NCBI GenBank assembly: GCA_020630875.1
Contig: JAHDIH010000001.1
Span: 372,001 to 436,000 of the forward strand
DNA from: Deltaproteobacteria bacterium
GTDB lineage: Bacteria > Myxococcota_A > Polyangia > Haliangiales > Haliangiaceae
Length of the DNA stretch: 64,000 nt
Reading direction: 5' to 3'
Under the pieces are notes generated by a model. It was not told where the DNA came from. It saw only the letters and a program-made list of their open reading frames with translations, and made no database searches. Below are positions 17,271-27,271 of this stretch, in pieces (within the stretch, counting starts at the first letter, position 1; every line of letters begins with the position of its first letter). The translations under genes and the position numbers were made by a program.

Positions 17271-17289
17271 AAATACGCTCCGAAAATAA

Positions 17290-17316
17290 AAAAAGCCGCC
17301 ACTATGGCGGCTTTTT
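17290..17316. terminator. Bidirectional terminator between convergent genes
   Basis: AAAAGCCGCCA (17291-17301) / TGGCGGCTTTT (17305-17315) with a 3-base loop, A-run on one side and T-run on the other, so it can stop transcription from both the DsbA-like gene and the leftward peptidoglycan-binding gene. Confidence 0.9.
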
Positions 17317-17335
17317 CTGTTTCGAAACTTCGTTG

Positions 17336-17596
17336 CTACATGTCGTCTAGGGCAGAGCTTCCGCCACCAGCGAAAAAGCCTTGAAGCCCTTTCGCACGTG
17401 CAGCTACTTCGCCTAGCTTTGTTGCAAGTGCAGCCTTAGTATTTGGTCCACAAACGCCGTCAGCTGACAGACCTGCTTGTTCTTGAAACTGCTTGATACC
17501 AGCTTTGGTTTTGGGGCCCATTTTGCCATCCACTTTGCCGGGATAGCAACCACACATGAAGAGTGCTTCTTGAATGCTTGCTGTTGTCTCATCCAT
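17336..17596 (-). CDS. Small peptidoglycan-binding-domain protein
   Basis: 86 residues from ATG 17596, which overlaps the stop of the upstream lipoprotein gene as TAATG; a longer in-frame start would overlap that gene by 49 bases. The sequence is nearly one PG_binding_1 domain: IQEALFMCGCYPGKVDGKMG, TKAGIKQFQEQAGL, DGVCGPNTKAAL. Known domains of this type hold proteins on cell-wall peptides. No signal peptide is visible, so either it stays inside or the fold is used differently. Three cysteines are unusual for the fold. Confidence 0.75.
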   Translation of the reverse strand: MDETTASIQEALFMCGCYPGKVDGKMGPKTKAGIKQFQEQAGLSADGVCGPNTKAALATKLGEVAARAKGLQGFFAGGGSSALDDM

Positions 17597-18081
17597 TAGT
17601 TTAGTCCCCATGCTTGCGACCAAGCTTTGTGAGCTTCCATCCATGCGCCGTTGTCACTACCAAATTTATCTGCAGCAGCTTTGTAGCCTTCGGTAAGTGC
17701 TTTGAACTGAGTTTTTTGCTCATCTGTTGCGCCCTTGCCAGCTTCTTTGGCTGCTTTGGCATCTGCTCTTAGTTTGGCAACGTCGTTTTTGGTCAGAAAG
17801 GTTTTGATACCTTTTGCAGCTGCAGCGGCGTTTCCGTTAGATGCAGCGATTACACCCATTCCTGCACTGAATACAGAAATCATGTCAGCTCCAGGCGTTC
17901 CGGATAGTGCCACTACAGGAACCGGAATCTCTGGGATTGCAGGCTTTACAGGTTCCGCTGGTGCGGCAGATTTTACTGGCTCAGCTGCTTTAGGAGCTTC
18001 CTTAGGAGCTTCTTCCTTTTTCTTTTTGCATCCCGATAGCGATAAACTTAGGGCAACGATTGCGATTGAAAATAACTTCAT
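17596..18081 (-). CDS. Ala/Lys-rich lipoprotein
   Basis: 161 residues. Lipobox SLSGC with Cys18, then KKKKEE and a Pro/Ala/Lys/Glu linker to about residue 55, then a helical Ala-rich C-terminal domain (about 65-161) ending WMEAHKAWSQAWGLN. No family recognised. Ribosome site AAGGAAG before ATG. Followed by the peptidoglycan-binding protein in a TAATG overlap, so the two may act together at the wall. Confidence 0.75.
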   Translation of the reverse strand: MKLFSIAIVALSLSLSGCKKKKEEAPKEAPKAAEPVKSAAPAEPVKPAIPEIPVPVVALSGTPGADMISVFSAGMGVIAASNGNAAAAAKGIKTFLTKNDVAKLRADAKAAKEAGKGATDEQKTQFKALTEGYKAAADKFGSDNGAWMEAHKAWSQAWGLN

Positions 18082-18208
18082 TTTTTCTTCCTTTGGTTGT
18101 TGGTAGGAGCCTACGTTGAATCACCAGAACGAGCGACGCAAGCCAGCCGCCAGGTTTTTCCAAAGGAAAGAGAGTCTAAAGACAGTGAATGTAATGTATT
18201 GCGTACAA

Positions 18209-19297
18209 TTATTGCGTATGGGCTTTTAACAGCTCAGCTTGTTCGTGCGCGCGCAACGCGTCAATAATACTGGCCAAGTCTCCGTCGAGAATTCCGGTTA
18301 AGTTACGTTTCGTCAACGAAATCCGATGATCTGTGACCCTGTCCTGAGGAAAGTTATACGTGCGTATCTTTTCAGAACGATCGCCAGAACCTACCATGGA
18401 ACGTCTTGCATCTCGTTCGACGGCTTCCTTTTTGGCAATCTCCGCATCAAGAATCCTGGAGCGCAAAATTTTCATCGCTTTGGCTTTGTTCTTATGTTGG
18501 GACTTTTCATCTTGACAGATTACTTTGATTCCCGTGGGAATGTGCACGATTCGCACCGCTGAGTCTGTGGTGTTGACCGACTGACCGCCGGGGCCAGAAC
18601 TTCGATACACGTCGATGCGAAGGTCTTTTTCTTCGAGCTTTACATCTACATCTTCTGCTTCTGGCATTACCGCAACCGTTGCCGCAGAAGTATGAACGCG
18701 CCCCTGAGACTCGGTTTGCGGAACGCGCTGAACCCTATGGACTCCGGATTCGAATTTGAGAGAAGAGTAAACGTTTTTCCCTTCAATCAATAGAACCGCT
18801 TCTTTGATTCCACCAGCACTTCCCTCGGACAAACTCATGGTTTGTATTTTCCAAGCATTACGTTCCGCGTAACGCAAATACATTCGCATCAGGTCTCCTG
18901 CAAATAGAGCTGCTTCGTCTCCTCCTGTTCCAGCTCGAAGTTCCAGAAGGATGTTTTTGGCGTCGTTTGGATCTTTGGGCAGCAGTAAAATCTTGATTTC
19001 TTGCTGCATGCTGGTTTTTCCCGACTCTAATTCTTTGACCTCTTCTTTGGCCATTTCCTTGAGCTCAGGGTCTGATTCTGAGTCCACCATCTGCTCAGCG
19101 TCGGTGATCTCAATTTCCAGCTGTTTGTACTCTCTCCACTTGGCTACAAGTGGTCCTACATCTGAGTGTTCCTTGGTCAGTTTAAGAAATTCACTCCGAT
19201 TATTGTGAATTTCAGGATCGCTTAACAAGGATGTTAGCTCGTCGTAACGATCTGCTAACACCTCTAGCTTTTGAACAAACGAAGGATCGTCGAACAT
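18209..19297 (-). CDS. prfA: Peptide chain release factor 1
   Basis: 362 residues, standard RF1 length. GGQ motif in [18 protein letters not shown] contacts the peptidyl transferase centre; the stop-codon recognition loop is [13 protein letters not shown], where RF1 has PxT (here PQT) and RF2 would have SPF, so this is RF1 (reads UAA/UAG). It starts directly after the rpmE stop and is the last gene of the ribF-dapA-dapB-rpmE-prfA run; rpmE-prfA pairing is common in proteobacteria. Confidence 0.97.
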   Translation of the reverse strand: MFDDPSFVQKLEVLADRYDELTSLLSDPEIHNNRSEFLKLTKEHSDVGPLVAKWREYKQLEIEITDAEQMVDSESDPELKEMAKEEVKELESGKTSMQQEIKILLLPKDPNDAKNILLELRAGTGGDEAALFAGDLMRMYLRYAERNAWKIQTMSLSEGSAGGIKEAVLLIEGKNVYSSLKFESGVHRVQRVPQTESQGRVHTSAATVAVMPEAEDVDVKLEEKDLRIDVYRSSGPGGQSVNTTDSAVRIVHIPTGIKVICQDEKSQHKNKAKAMKILRSRILDAEIAKKEAVERDARRSMVGSGDRSEKIRTYNFPQDRVTDHRISLTKRNLTGILDGDLASIIDALRAHEQAELLKAHTQ

Positions 19298-19504
19298 TTA
19301 TTTCGTACGTTTGTACTTCTTGTTGAAGCGGTCGATACGACCCGCTGTATCAACAAGCTTTTGCTTGCCGGTAAAGAATGGATGGCAGGCAGAGCAAATG
19401 TCTACGCCAAAGTCACCTTTAGTGGATTGCGTTTTCCAAACATGGCCACAGGCGCATGTAATGTTGGATGATACGTATTCTGGATGGTTTGCTGAAGCTC
19501 TCAT
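19298..19504 (-). CDS. rpmE: 50S ribosomal protein L31 (zinc-binding form)
   Basis: 68 residues from ATG 19504 ([10 protein letters not shown]), preceded by GAGGGAA; the frame stays open far upstream but only the short form fits the family. The four-cysteine zinc set is present: CAC near residue 16 and CSAC near 36, so it is the C+ type. Conserved [11 protein letters not shown] and [24 protein letters not shown]. Encoded between dapB and prfA. Confidence 0.97.
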   Translation of the reverse strand: MRASANHPEYVSSNITCACGHVWKTQSTKGDFGVDICSACHPFFTGKQKLVDTAGRIDRFNKKYKRTK

Positions 19505-19599
19505 GATGAATTCCCTCGGAGCGGGGCTATAACAGAAGAACGGAAATAGATCCAACGACCGCCGGTGATGACTAGTAAGTGCTCGTAAGTATTGGTTAA

Positions 19600-20373
19600 T
19601 TAGGTTAGTCCTAATACGTCGTTCATGCGGTATTCGCCTGGCGGTTTGCCGTGAAGCCAACTAGCAGCTGATAGTGCTCCTTTGGCGAATACGGCTCGGT
19701 TGGCAGCCCTATGGGTCAACTCCAGTCGTTCCTCATCGCTGAATAGATACACCGTGTGATCGCCGATTACGTCTCCTCCTCGAAGGGCCATTACACCAAT
19801 TTCATTTTCGCTTCGCGGTCCTGTGATCCCAAAGCGATGGGAATTTTGCACTTCGTTTGCGGTCAGCGTTCGTGCCTCAGCCGCGGCCTCAAGGAGTGCT
19901 ATCGCAGTGCCGGAAGGTGCATCGACTTTACGCTTATGGTGAATTTCAAGGATCTCAGTGTCGAAAGAGGGCAGGCTGGCAACAGCTTTGGCTGTCAAAT
20001 GTACCAGTAGATTTACTCCTAGTGAAAAATTGGCTGCGACGAGAGTCGGGGCAACACTGCTCAGCTTTGAAAGAGCGGCGACGGCAGTGTCGTCCAGGGC
20101 GGTTGTCCCGACAACCGCAGCAACTTCTGTCGCGAGTGCCGCTGTTGCAACCTTTTGTGATGAAGCGGAACTAGAAAAATCTATGTAAACGTCGGCACCA
20201 GTGAGGGCGAAACTCGGTTCGTCGGTAACTCTTACCCCTGATAAGGTGGAACCGATCTTGGAGCTGTCAGGAGCATCCAACAATCCTACGATTTCAATGT
20301 TTGTATTGGCTTCCGCTAGTTGGAGTACTTCAGAACCCATTCTACCGAATGGGGCCACGACACATAGTTTCAT
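19600..20373 (-). CDS. dapB: 4-hydroxy-tetrahydrodipicolinate reductase
   Basis: 257 residues from ATG 20373; a longer frame upstream would run deep into dapA. Rossmann start [12 protein letters not shown], and the family signature [18 protein letters not shown] with catalytic His and Lys. Reduces dihydrodipicolinate with NAD(P)H in lysine/meso-diaminopimelate synthesis. ATGA overlap with the dapA stop. Confidence 0.97.
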   Translation of the reverse strand: MKLCVVAPFGRMGSEVLQLAEANTNIEIVGLLDAPDSSKIGSTLSGVRVTDEPSFALTGADVYIDFSSSASSQKVATAALATEVAAVVGTTALDDTAVAALSKLSSVAPTLVAANFSLGVNLLVHLTAKAVASLPSFDTEILEIHHKRKVDAPSGTAIALLEAAAEARTLTANEVQNSHRFGITGPRSENEIGVMALRGGDVIGDHTVYLFSDEERLELTHRAANRAVFAKGALSAASWLHGKPPGEYRMNDVLGLT

Positions 20374-21251
20374 ACGACACCTTTGGATGTAAGCCAGCTT
20401 ATGATTTTGGTGGACAAATCTTCTGTGCAACGCGTGAGAGGTAGTCTGACGTGATCGCTACAATGGCCGAGTCCCGCAAGTCCAGCTTTGGCGGGCACGG
20501 GGTTGCTTTCTTCGAACAACATCTCGACCAGCGGGTACATTTTGTAGTGCAGGCTGCGAGCCGTTTCCCAGTCTCCGGCGACGACAGCATCCCAAGTTTG
20601 GGCGACCCAAGCGGGGGTTAAATTGGAAATGACAGAAATGACTCCTTTGCTGCCAAGAGAGTAGAGCGGAAATGCCGTGAAATCATCACCAGAAAGAACG
20701 TCAATCTTATCGCCACAAGCGCCAATGATCTCGCTACCTCTACTGCAGTCTCCAGTAGCATCTTTGATTGCGACAATGCTTGGCAGGTCTGCGAGTATCT
20801 CGACAGAGGCAACGCTGAGGTCGCAGGAAGTTCTTCCTGGTACGTTGTAGAGCACTATTGGAAGTGTGCTTTCCCCAGCGATGGTAGCGAAATGGGCAAC
20901 CAACCCTTCTTGCGTTGGTTTATTGTAGTACGGGCAAACATGTAATAGTCCGTCAGCTCCTGCTTCTGTTGACGCAACAGACAACGCGACGGCTTCACGG
21001 GTGGCATTGGCGCCCGCTCCAGCGATTACAGGAACGCGACCTCGGACGACATCTACCGTTTTCTTAATCACGCTAACGTGTTCGTTTACATCGAGCGTTG
21101 CAGATTCTCCGGTCGTTCCTACAGAAACGATGCCATCGATCCCGGCAGCTATTTGTCTTTCCACAAGTTTGGCGAGCGCTTCGAAGTCAACGGTACCGTC
21201 GGCGTTGAATGGAGTAACGATGGCGGTCATAGCGCCTTGAAAAGTGGTCAT
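20370..21251 (-). CDS. dapA: 4-hydroxy-tetrahydrodipicolinate synthase
   Basis: 293 residues. GTTGESATL binds pyruvate, LYNVPGRTS has the catalytic Tyr, and IVAIKDATGD has the Schiff-base Lys. Condenses pyruvate with aspartate semialdehyde, the first committed step to diaminopimelate and lysine. Its ATG overlaps the ribF stop by four bases, and its stop overlaps dapB, so ribF-dapA-dapB are tightly coupled. Confidence 0.97.
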   Translation of the reverse strand: MTTFQGAMTAIVTPFNADGTVDFEALAKLVERQIAAGIDGIVSVGTTGESATLDVNEHVSVIKKTVDVVRGRVPVIAGAGANATREAVALSVASTEAGADGLLHVCPYYNKPTQEGLVAHFATIAGESTLPIVLYNVPGRTSCDLSVASVEILADLPSIVAIKDATGDCSRGSEIIGACGDKIDVLSGDDFTAFPLYSLGSKGVISVISNLTPAWVAQTWDAVVAGDWETARSLHYKMYPLVEMLFEESNPVPAKAGLAGLGHCSDHVRLPLTRCTEDLSTKIISWLTSKGVV

Positions 21252-22186
21252 GGTGTTTCCTTTGTCTTTGACAATAACTCTCGAGCTTGCAGCTCGTCAT
21301 TTTTTATCTGATTTATCAATTGTTCTACACTGTCGAATTTTTTTTCATGCCGCAGGAAGTGCTCGAATCGTACGGTAACGGTCTGATCATAGATGTCTTC
21401 AGCAAACTCAAAGATGTAGACTTCTAACGATTGTTTGTCTACATCGTCAAACGTCGGGTTGAAGCCCAGACTCGCCGCCCCTTGGTAGATGCGGCCTCCA
21501 TAATCCAGTTGTACTGCATAAATGCCGTTGCATGGTAGCAAGTTGCTGGTTTCGATATTGGCGGTAGGAAAACCAATGTCTCTACCTCGTTGTTTTCCAC
21601 GAACGACGACTCCTGTTGCAGAATGCGCCCGAGCTAGTAGCTTCTTTGCGCCGCCTACGTCTCCGTTGGCGAGAAGCGTCCTTATCCTGGAAGAGGAGAT
21701 ACGTTTTCCATCGCTACATTCGATTGAAGGTATTTGATGTACCTCGTAGCCGAGTTTCTCTCCCCATCGCCTGAGCGTATCTATGTTACCGGTGCGCCCT
21801 TTGCCGAAGTGAAAGTCATCGCCTGCAATGACATGGGTGGCCCCCACTGCCGGTAGTACCTCGGACGCAAAGTCCTCTGCAGACAACTGGGCAAATTTTT
21901 CGTCGAATTGTTGAACGATAGTTCGTCGGACGCCTAGACTCTCAAGCAGTTCGAGTTTTTGTCTTTGAGAGGTCAAAAGAAGGGGAGCGTTCTCTGGCGA
22001 AAAGAATGCGGCGGGATGTGGAGAGAAAGTAAATATTGCAGGCAGAAGAACTTCGGATTGGCTAGAAAGCGCGATCGCTTTTTGAATGAGTGACCTGTGA
22101 CCTAGGTGAATTCCATCGAAATTTCCCAACGCGACGGCGTAGGATGCACCTTGCGGTGCTTCTTGGTAGCGCTTGAAGACTTCCAT
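21248..22186 (-). CDS. ribF: Bifunctional riboflavin kinase/FAD synthetase
   Basis: 312 residues. N-terminal FAD synthetase (FMN adenylyltransferase) domain has GNFDGIHLGHRSLI; the C-terminal flavokinase domain has GRDIGFPTANIET and GIYAVQLDYGG. Converts riboflavin to FMN then FAD. It leads the operon with dapA; its FAD product serves the flavoproteins encoded nearby (EtfAB) but no regulatory link is seen and no FMN riboswitch is present upstream. A TACCTA box ends 7 bases before ATG 22186, with no clear ribosome site. Confidence 0.96.
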   Translation of the reverse strand: MEVFKRYQEAPQGASYAVALGNFDGIHLGHRSLIQKAIALSSQSEVLLPAIFTFSPHPAAFFSPENAPLLLTSQRQKLELLESLGVRRTIVQQFDEKFAQLSAEDFASEVLPAVGATHVIAGDDFHFGKGRTGNIDTLRRWGEKLGYEVHQIPSIECSDGKRISSSRIRTLLANGDVGGAKKLLARAHSATGVVVRGKQRGRDIGFPTANIETSNLLPCNGIYAVQLDYGGRIYQGAASLGFNPTFDDVDKQSLEVYIFEFAEDIYDQTVTVRFEHFLRHEKKFDSVEQLINQIKNDELQARELLSKTKETP

Positions 22187-22249
22187 CTCAGTCTAGGTAG
22201 ACCAGAGAAAACTGTTTTATACAAGAGACTTCGCTATTTGGCTTCAACA

Positions 22250-22279
22250 GAAAAAGGGAGCTCCCCACGGAGCTCCCTT
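22250..22279 (-). terminator. Rho-independent terminator after the small lipoprotein gene
   Basis: AAGGGAGCTCC (22254-22264) / GGAGCTCCCTT (22269-22279), 4-base loop, followed on the minus strand by TTTTT from the A-run at 22251-22255. It lies 20 bases after the stop at 22299 and separates that gene from ribF. Confidence 0.9.
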
Positions 22280-22298
22280 GATTTTCTCTGGTTCGGAG

Positions 22299-22793
22299 TT
22301 ATCCGTTACGAGCAGCGTTCGCTCGTGCTTGAGCTTCTTGCTCTATCATTGCTGCACCTTCAGGATCTACTGCTTGAATCAATTCCCATTCGGTGTTGTG
22401 GTCTCTATCGGTGTCGATAGTTCCGTAGTCGTTGTTTTTGACGCTTCTTTGTACTCTCACTTGATAGTGAGTCTCTGAAACGTCGATTAGCTGGATCATC
22501 AATCGGTCTTCCGTCAGCTGACCGTTGTTGTCTCTCATGGCTCTCCACTCAGTCGCAAACGAAAAAGCTCCGTCTATTCCTGAACCTGCTTGTGCAGAGT
22601 ATCCCTCCGCAAAAAGTTTGTTCTGCATTTCAAGAAAGCAGCGTTGCTTTGGAATTCTCGAAGCCTCGAACTGGTGAACTTCGGTGGCGTCTCGGATGAC
22701 TGCATCACGAGCAATTGACGCTCTAATTGCGCCGCATCCCATAAGAAGGCTAGAAGCAAGGACTATTAGTGGTAATGTTTTTGTAATTTTCAT
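22299..22793 (-). CDS. Lipoprotein of unknown function
   Basis: 164 residues. Lipobox LLMGC with Cys20. The mature part contains one further Cys (KQRCFLEMQ), alternating polar strands (HYQVRVQRSVKNNDYGTIDT) and a helical, Ala-rich C-terminus. No family recognised. Preceded by GGAAAG as an ordinary ribosome site and followed by a strong terminator, so it is a single-gene unit. The 243 bases upstream hold no gene but contain an ACTCTTA-TTCG-TAAGAGT hairpin (22954-22971) and a TTACGT/ACGTAA repeat (23015-23031). Confidence 0.75.
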   Translation of the reverse strand: MKITKTLPLIVLASSLLMGCGAIRASIARDAVIRDATEVHQFEASRIPKQRCFLEMQNKLFAEGYSAQAGSGIDGAFSFATEWRAMRDNNGQLTEDRLMIQLIDVSETHYQVRVQRSVKNNDYGTIDTDRDHNTEWELIQAVDPEGAAMIEQEAQARANAARNG

Positions 22794-23036
22794 AAGTTCT
22801 TTCCGTATAAATTTTTAAGACTCTATGGGGTCTCTCTTTGATTGTAAACGGCCAATTCAACTGTAGTTTTTCGTCAAAGTGACGATGTGTAAATTTAGCC
22901 GCGGCGTGAAATGGTCGCACGCTTTCTCAACGGTGGTAGAGCACGTGAGAAGAACTCTTATTCGTAAGAGTGGCGCTCGTTCGAGGTAAAACAATTTTGG
23001 TGTGAAACTTTGATTACGTTTTCTACGTAACGGTGA

Positions 23037-24941
23037 TCACTGAATTGGGAATACTTCTCGATAGCTTATGTATCGGCTATTTACCGCTCTCTTTAACGCG
23101 GTGCGAAAGAGTTTCTTTTCTTTGTCTGGCAGACGTGCGGAAAGCCGAGATCTATAGAACCTTTCGTAGTATTCATCCGGATGGACACGTACCGAAACAC
23201 GGACGCCACTTGCGTCGGTAGCATTTTTATATCCTTGTTTGAGCTCGGCAAAACCTCCAGGGGCGATACGTGAGTCCTCCACTTCCACCCAACGAGTATC
23301 GAACCTCATGTAGCGCCCGATTCTTTTTTCTATGCGACTTCCCTTAATCACTTTTTGTCTATCGTCTACAAGTTCTGCTGAAATCCAAAACTGAGGGGTA
23401 GGAGTCGTGGGAAGGTAGTGGCCCGCGCCAGTATTTTCGAGCCTAACGATAAAACTAACGATACCGGTAGAGGACCGCTTAGCAATCGTCTTGATCGAAT
23501 AGGCCTGTCGGAAGGTTTCTGGATCGTGAATTCCTTTCCAGGTGTGGTCTCGATTCGGCATGTGGCAATGCTGGCACTGTACTCCTTGCCTCATGTATGG
23601 GCCCTCAAGCCATTCTTTGTAGGTATTGAGCAGTGGTTTTCCAGCCACCGCATAGCGGGGGGGCAACTGATGGCATCCTAAGCAAAAGTCACTACGTTCG
23701 AAGACTTCAAGACTCCGTCGTGGATAGTTGTTTACTGCTAGTAATGATTCATCGCTGCCGCCAGGTCCAAACTTGGTAGTTCCGCGAATGTGACAGCCGG
23801 CGCAAGTGATCCCTTCGTTTCTGAGGTCGGGCGAAAATTTGGGGTTGCGTTTGGCATCGCTGCTAAGCAGCTTTTGCTCAGGAAAAGGCCCATGGCAGGC
23901 CATACAAGAGTCAATGGTCTCGGTATCCTTTCGCTGCTCCATCGCGATGATTTGCGCATGCAATCCTGGGGAATAGGCGGCGCCATGGAGGGAGCGTTTC
24001 CAAACGTTAAACTGTTTAGCATGACATCGGCCGCATTGGTTGGCGCTTAGGCTTTTCATCGCAGGTGGCAGACCGTCTGGTAGTTTGGCAGAAACGTTTT
24101 TCGACCAAATGTTCTTCCCATCCCCGCTGCCAGGCCAAACCCCTTCATGAGTTGTCAGATTTTTATTGTCGCCGGCAATCGCGCGCTGGTTCACGCTTAC
24201 CCTTTGCTGAAACGTGGAACGTTTTGCGGAAAAGTTGGCCGCGATATAGGCTGCAACGTCTGCGACTTCTTTAGAAGAGAGTTGTCCTTGGTGCGAGGGC
24301 ATTGTTCCAGCGCCCAAAGCGATACTTTTTTGCAACTCAACTTGCAAGTTTGACTGTCCCTGGCGAGGACGACGAAAGGGACTGGTTCGCCAATTGTAAG
24401 GAGGTGAACGATTCCCGAACTCATCGAGCAACGCCTTTGCAGCTGGACCATTTCCTTCCCCGGCAACTCCATGACAGCTGATGCACCCCTTGCTTGCGAA
24501 TACTTTTGCTCCAGCTTGAGGGGTGCTTTTTGTCAGAGGCGGAGAACTCGGTGATGGTGGGAATACCTCAGGTTCTTCGAGAAATTGAACCAGTAGCTTC
24601 GCCAGTGCCTTCATTTTTTTTTCTGTGAGTACGCCACCGAAAGCGTGCATCGAGGTTCCCGGAACTCCGAACCTGATTGTAGTGAGGATGTCCTTTTCAG
24701 TTGGCAAAGAACCAAGCGGGGTAGATCTCCACTTGTAGTTGCCGCTGGTAAAGTCTCTTGGTTTGGGCCAGAGCCAAGGAGCTGCTGGGCCACGACCATT
24801 TCCAGTCTCCCCGTGGCAAGCCAGGCAATAACGGTTGTAATCTGCCCAGGCTGGCGAAGATTTTACGGTCGGCTGCCCGTGAGCTGCCGGACTGATGGCA
24901 AGCAATAGTAGCAGCAAACGAGTCACCAGGTCGCTATACAC
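23037..24941 (-). CDS. Seven-heme c-type cytochrome
   Basis: 634 residues, GTG start, signal peptide [22 protein letters not shown]. Seven CXXCH heme motifs start at residues 39, 153, 303, 346, 380, 420 and 456. The first two sit in separate class I cytochrome c domains ([24 protein letters not shown]); the last five form a cytochrome c554-like multiheme domain, followed by a heme-free beta-rich C-terminus (about 470-634). It is therefore a fusion of two monoheme modules to a multiheme core, probably periplasmic electron transfer. The terminal acceptor is unknown; no reductase partner is encoded next to it. Confidence 0.9.
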   Translation of the reverse strand: MYSDLVTRLLLLLLAISPAAHGQPTVKSSPAWADYNRYCLACHGETGNGRGPAAPWLWPKPRDFTSGNYKWRSTPLGSLPTEKDILTTIRFGVPGTSMHAFGGVLTEKKMKALAKLLVQFLEEPEVFPPSPSSPPLTKSTPQAGAKVFASKGCISCHGVAGEGNGPAAKALLDEFGNRSPPYNWRTSPFRRPRQGQSNLQVELQKSIALGAGTMPSHQGQLSSKEVADVAAYIAANFSAKRSTFQQRVSVNQRAIAGDNKNLTTHEGVWPGSGDGKNIWSKNVSAKLPDGLPPAMKSLSANQCGRCHAKQFNVWKRSLHGAAYSPGLHAQIIAMEQRKDTETIDSCMACHGPFPEQKLLSSDAKRNPKFSPDLRNEGITCAGCHIRGTTKFGPGGSDESLLAVNNYPRRSLEVFERSDFCLGCHQLPPRYAVAGKPLLNTYKEWLEGPYMRQGVQCQHCHMPNRDHTWKGIHDPETFRQAYSIKTIAKRSSTGIVSFIVRLENTGAGHYLPTTPTPQFWISAELVDDRQKVIKGSRIEKRIGRYMRFDTRWVEVEDSRIAPGGFAELKQGYKNATDASGVRVSVRVHPDEYYERFYRSRLSARLPDKEKKLFRTALKRAVNSRYISYREVFPIQ

Positions 24942-25016
24942 TGAAATGCCACTCGCGGAAACCGGTTGTTTTCGTGTGAAGAATAGTAGTCACTGGATAT
25001 CTTGCAGGCAGTAAGC

Positions 25017-25025
25017 TGTGATAAT
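25017..25025 (+). promoter_or_regulatory. Extended -10 promoter of the ptsN operon
   Basis: TGTGATAAT, i.e. TGn plus GATAAT (25020-25025), ending 7 bases before GTG 25033. The extended -10 motif can act without a -35 box; none is obvious. Predicts a leaderless ptsN transcript. Confidence 0.6.
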
Positions 25026-25032
25026 GTGATTC

Positions 25033-25497
25033 GTGCTTCGCATCAGCGAAATCATAAGTAAAACCTGTGTGATACCCGACCTGGTCGCTACGGATAAGTC
25101 TTCCGTTTTGGAAGAGTTGGCTGGCAGTATGGCGTCGCAAGTAGAGGCGATTGAAGCCGAACCTTTGTATAAGGTTCTGGTGGAGCGCGAAGCCTTGTCG
25201 TCCACTGCGATTGGACATGGTGTAGCCATTCCTCACGGCAAGTTGTCTCAAGTGAAAAGCTTGGTAGCTTGTTTGGGACGCTCTATTAAAGGGGTCGACT
25301 TCGACTCCATTGATGGGGAACGAAGTTTTCTCTTCATTCTTTTGGTAGCTCCTCACAACTCGACAGGGGAGCACCTCAAGGCGTTAGCAAGGATCAGTCG
25401 ATTGTTTAGAAAGCCTGACTTTCGAGAGCAACTAATGAATTCGAACACGGCCGAAGAAATGCATTCAGCTATCGTACGGTATGAGGTTCAATGCTAA
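25033..25497 (+). CDS. ptsN: PTS IIA-Ntr regulatory protein
   Basis: 154 residues, GTG start. Phosphorylatable His68 lies in GHGVAIPHGK. Flanking LFILLVAP and EHLKALARISRLFR match the IIA-fructose/mannitol fold. In the nitrogen-related PTS it receives phosphate from HPr-type proteins and binds regulatory targets rather than sugars. First gene of a five- or six-gene run; overlaps hprK by seven bases. Confidence 0.93.
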   Translation: MLRISEIISKTCVIPDLVATDKSSVLEELAGSMASQVEAIEAEPLYKVLVEREALSSTAIGHGVAIPHGKLSQVKSLVACLGRSIKGVDFDSIDGERSFLFILLVAPHNSTGEHLKALARISRLFRKPDFREQLMNSNTAEEMHSAIVRYEVQC

Positions 25498-26432
25498 CGG
25501 TAGCAACCCTCGTAGAACAAGCTGCAGCAGGACTAGGGCTGTCCTACGTCTTTAGCGGAAGTGCTAATGAAAATTCGATCGCTGAGCCACGCATTCAAAA
25601 ACCAGGCTTGGCTTTAACCGGTTACGCAAGAGAGCTTCACCCGCAACGGTTGATAGTCATTGGGGGAACGGAAGTAGACTACCTAGAATCTGTGTCAGCT
25701 GAAGCTGCAAAGATTGGAGTGGATAACATTCTAAAGAGCAATCCTGCCTGCGTCGTGGTGACTCGTGGGCTTTCGTCTCCAGCGATACTTCTTAGCGCCT
25801 GTAAAACTCGAAACGTACCGCTTCTTAGCTCCTCGCAAACCAGCGCAGATTTTATTGTCGCGGTTACTAAGTATTTACGTCAGGTCATGGCACCGCGAAA
25901 AACGGTACATGGTGTGTTACTAGACGTCTTGGGCGTGGGGGTTTTGATCGTTGGGAAAAGTGGTCTTGGAAAAAGTGAAACCGCACTAGATCTTGTGGTT
26001 AGGGGGCACCGCTTGGTGGCAGATGATGTCGTCACAATCCGTCGGATCGGTGATTCGGTAATTGGTACAGGAAACAATGTTTTGAAACATCGGATGGAGA
26101 TTCGAGGGCTCGGGGTTTTGAATATCAAAGACTTGTTTGGAATTTCATCGGTACGGGATACCAAAAAGATAGAACTTGTAGCGGAACTCATGCATTGGGA
26201 CGCTACGGTAGGCTACGATAGATTAGGAGTGGAAGATCGATTTCACGACTTGCTAGGCGTTGAGGTCCCATTTATTCAAATGCCGGTACATCCGGGAAGA
26301 AATATTGGAATTCTCTTGGAGGTTTCAGCTAGAAATCAATTGTTGAAGGGGCAGGGATACCATTCGGCTCGAGAATTCGACAAAGAACTAAGAGCGCGTC
26401 TTAGTTCGGGGCGATTGGATGGTGTGGAATGA
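25491..26432 (+). CDS. hprK: HPr kinase/phosphorylase
   Basis: 313 residues. The C-terminal catalytic domain has VHGVLLDVLGVGVLI with the conserved His140, P-loop GKSGLGKSE (155-163), then RGHRLVADDVV and LGVLNIKDLFG. Phosphorylates and dephosphorylates the regulatory Ser of HPr; the HPr encoded two genes later keeps that Ser. The N-terminal domain (1-130) is the variable HprK N domain. Overlaps rapZ by four bases. Confidence 0.95.
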   Translation: MLTVATLVEQAAAGLGLSYVFSGSANENSIAEPRIQKPGLALTGYARELHPQRLIVIGGTEVDYLESVSAEAAKIGVDNILKSNPACVVVTRGLSSPAILLSACKTRNVPLLSSSQTSADFIVAVTKYLRQVMAPRKTVHGVLLDVLGVGVLIVGKSGLGKSETALDLVVRGHRLVADDVVTIRRIGDSVIGTGNNVLKHRMEIRGLGVLNIKDLFGISSVRDTKKIELVAELMHWDATVGYDRLGVEDRFHDLLGVEVPFIQMPVHPGRNIGILLEVSARNQLLKGQGYHSAREFDKELRARLSSGRLDGVE

Positions 26433-27271
26433 ATATTGTAATTGTTACCGGTCTTGCTGGTGCAGGAAAAAGTACGGCACTTCGTGCCTTGGAAGATGTG
26501 GGCTACTTTTGCGTAGACAACGTTCCAGTCCCTTTGCTGTCTGAGTTAACTACGCAGTTGGGCTCAGAAATTCCTAAACTTGCTGTAGCTATCGATGCTA
26601 GGCAAAAGCAGTTTCTCTCTCACTATCATGACGTTCGCAGCGCGCTTATCGAACAGGGGCATGAAGTAGAAGTCCTGTATTTAGAGGCAGATGATGACAT
26701 GCTTTTGCGACGATACTCTGAAACGCGTAGAAGGCATCCGATGTCAGGAGAGAACGTTAGGGATGGTATCGCGACCGATCGCGAAGCTTTGGTGAAACTG
26801 CGAGACGGCGCTACGTTACTAGACACCACTGCACTAAATGTTCACCAACTGAAAGGCATCATTCAAGAACGTTACAGCGAAGCTGATGGTAAGTTGAACA
26901 TTATCCTGCTGTCCTTTGGTTTTAAGCATGGAATTCCAAAGGAATCAGACCTAGTTTTCGACGTGAGGTTTCTACCAAATCCTTACTTTGAAGAGTCACT
27001 GTCGAAATTGGATGGCCGAGAGAAACGAGTGGCTGACTATGTGCTCAAGTCACCACAAGGAGCTGAGACTTACGAAAAGTTGCGAGATTTCCTACTGTTT
27101 GCTTGCCCGCATTACGAAACAGAGGGAAAGCGTTACCTAACCATTGCTATCGGGTGCACTGGAGGCAGGCATAGGTCGGTCGCATCGATTGAGAAATTGA
27201 GTGCAGAACTTGGTAGTAAGTGGCCCGTGAAAGTTCGCCATCGAGATTTAGCGAGGTCCGGCGATGTCTGA
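26429..27271 (+). CDS. rapZ: RapZ/YvcJ-family nucleotide-binding protein
   Basis: 280 residues. Walker A GLAGAGKST at 8-16, VGYFCVDNVPVPLL, YSETRRRHPM, and the C-terminal domain with SFGFKHGIPKESDLVFDVRFLPNPY and CTGGRHRSVASIE. E. coli RapZ is an RNase E adapter controlling glucosamine-6-phosphate synthase; in other phyla the role is less clear and the C-terminal domain binds small metabolites. Encoded with PTS-Ntr genes as in many proteobacteria. Confidence 0.94.
   Translation: MNIVIVTGLAGAGKSTALRALEDVGYFCVDNVPVPLLSELTTQLGSEIPKLAVAIDARQKQFLSHYHDVRSALIEQGHEVEVLYLEADDDMLLRRYSETRRRHPMSGENVRDGIATDREALVKLRDGATLLDTTALNVHQLKGIIQERYSEADGKLNIILLSFGFKHGIPKESDLVFDVRFLPNPYFEESLSKLDGREKRVADYVLKSPQGAETYEKLRDFLLFACPHYETEGKRYLTIAIGCTGGRHRSVASIEKLSAELGSKWPVKVRHRDLARSGDV

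Noticed and set aside
22954-23031. Hairpins after the cytochrome gene as terminators
   Set aside because: Two inverted repeats are present (one with a TTCG loop), but neither is followed by a T-run, so they are only mentioned with the neighbouring gene.
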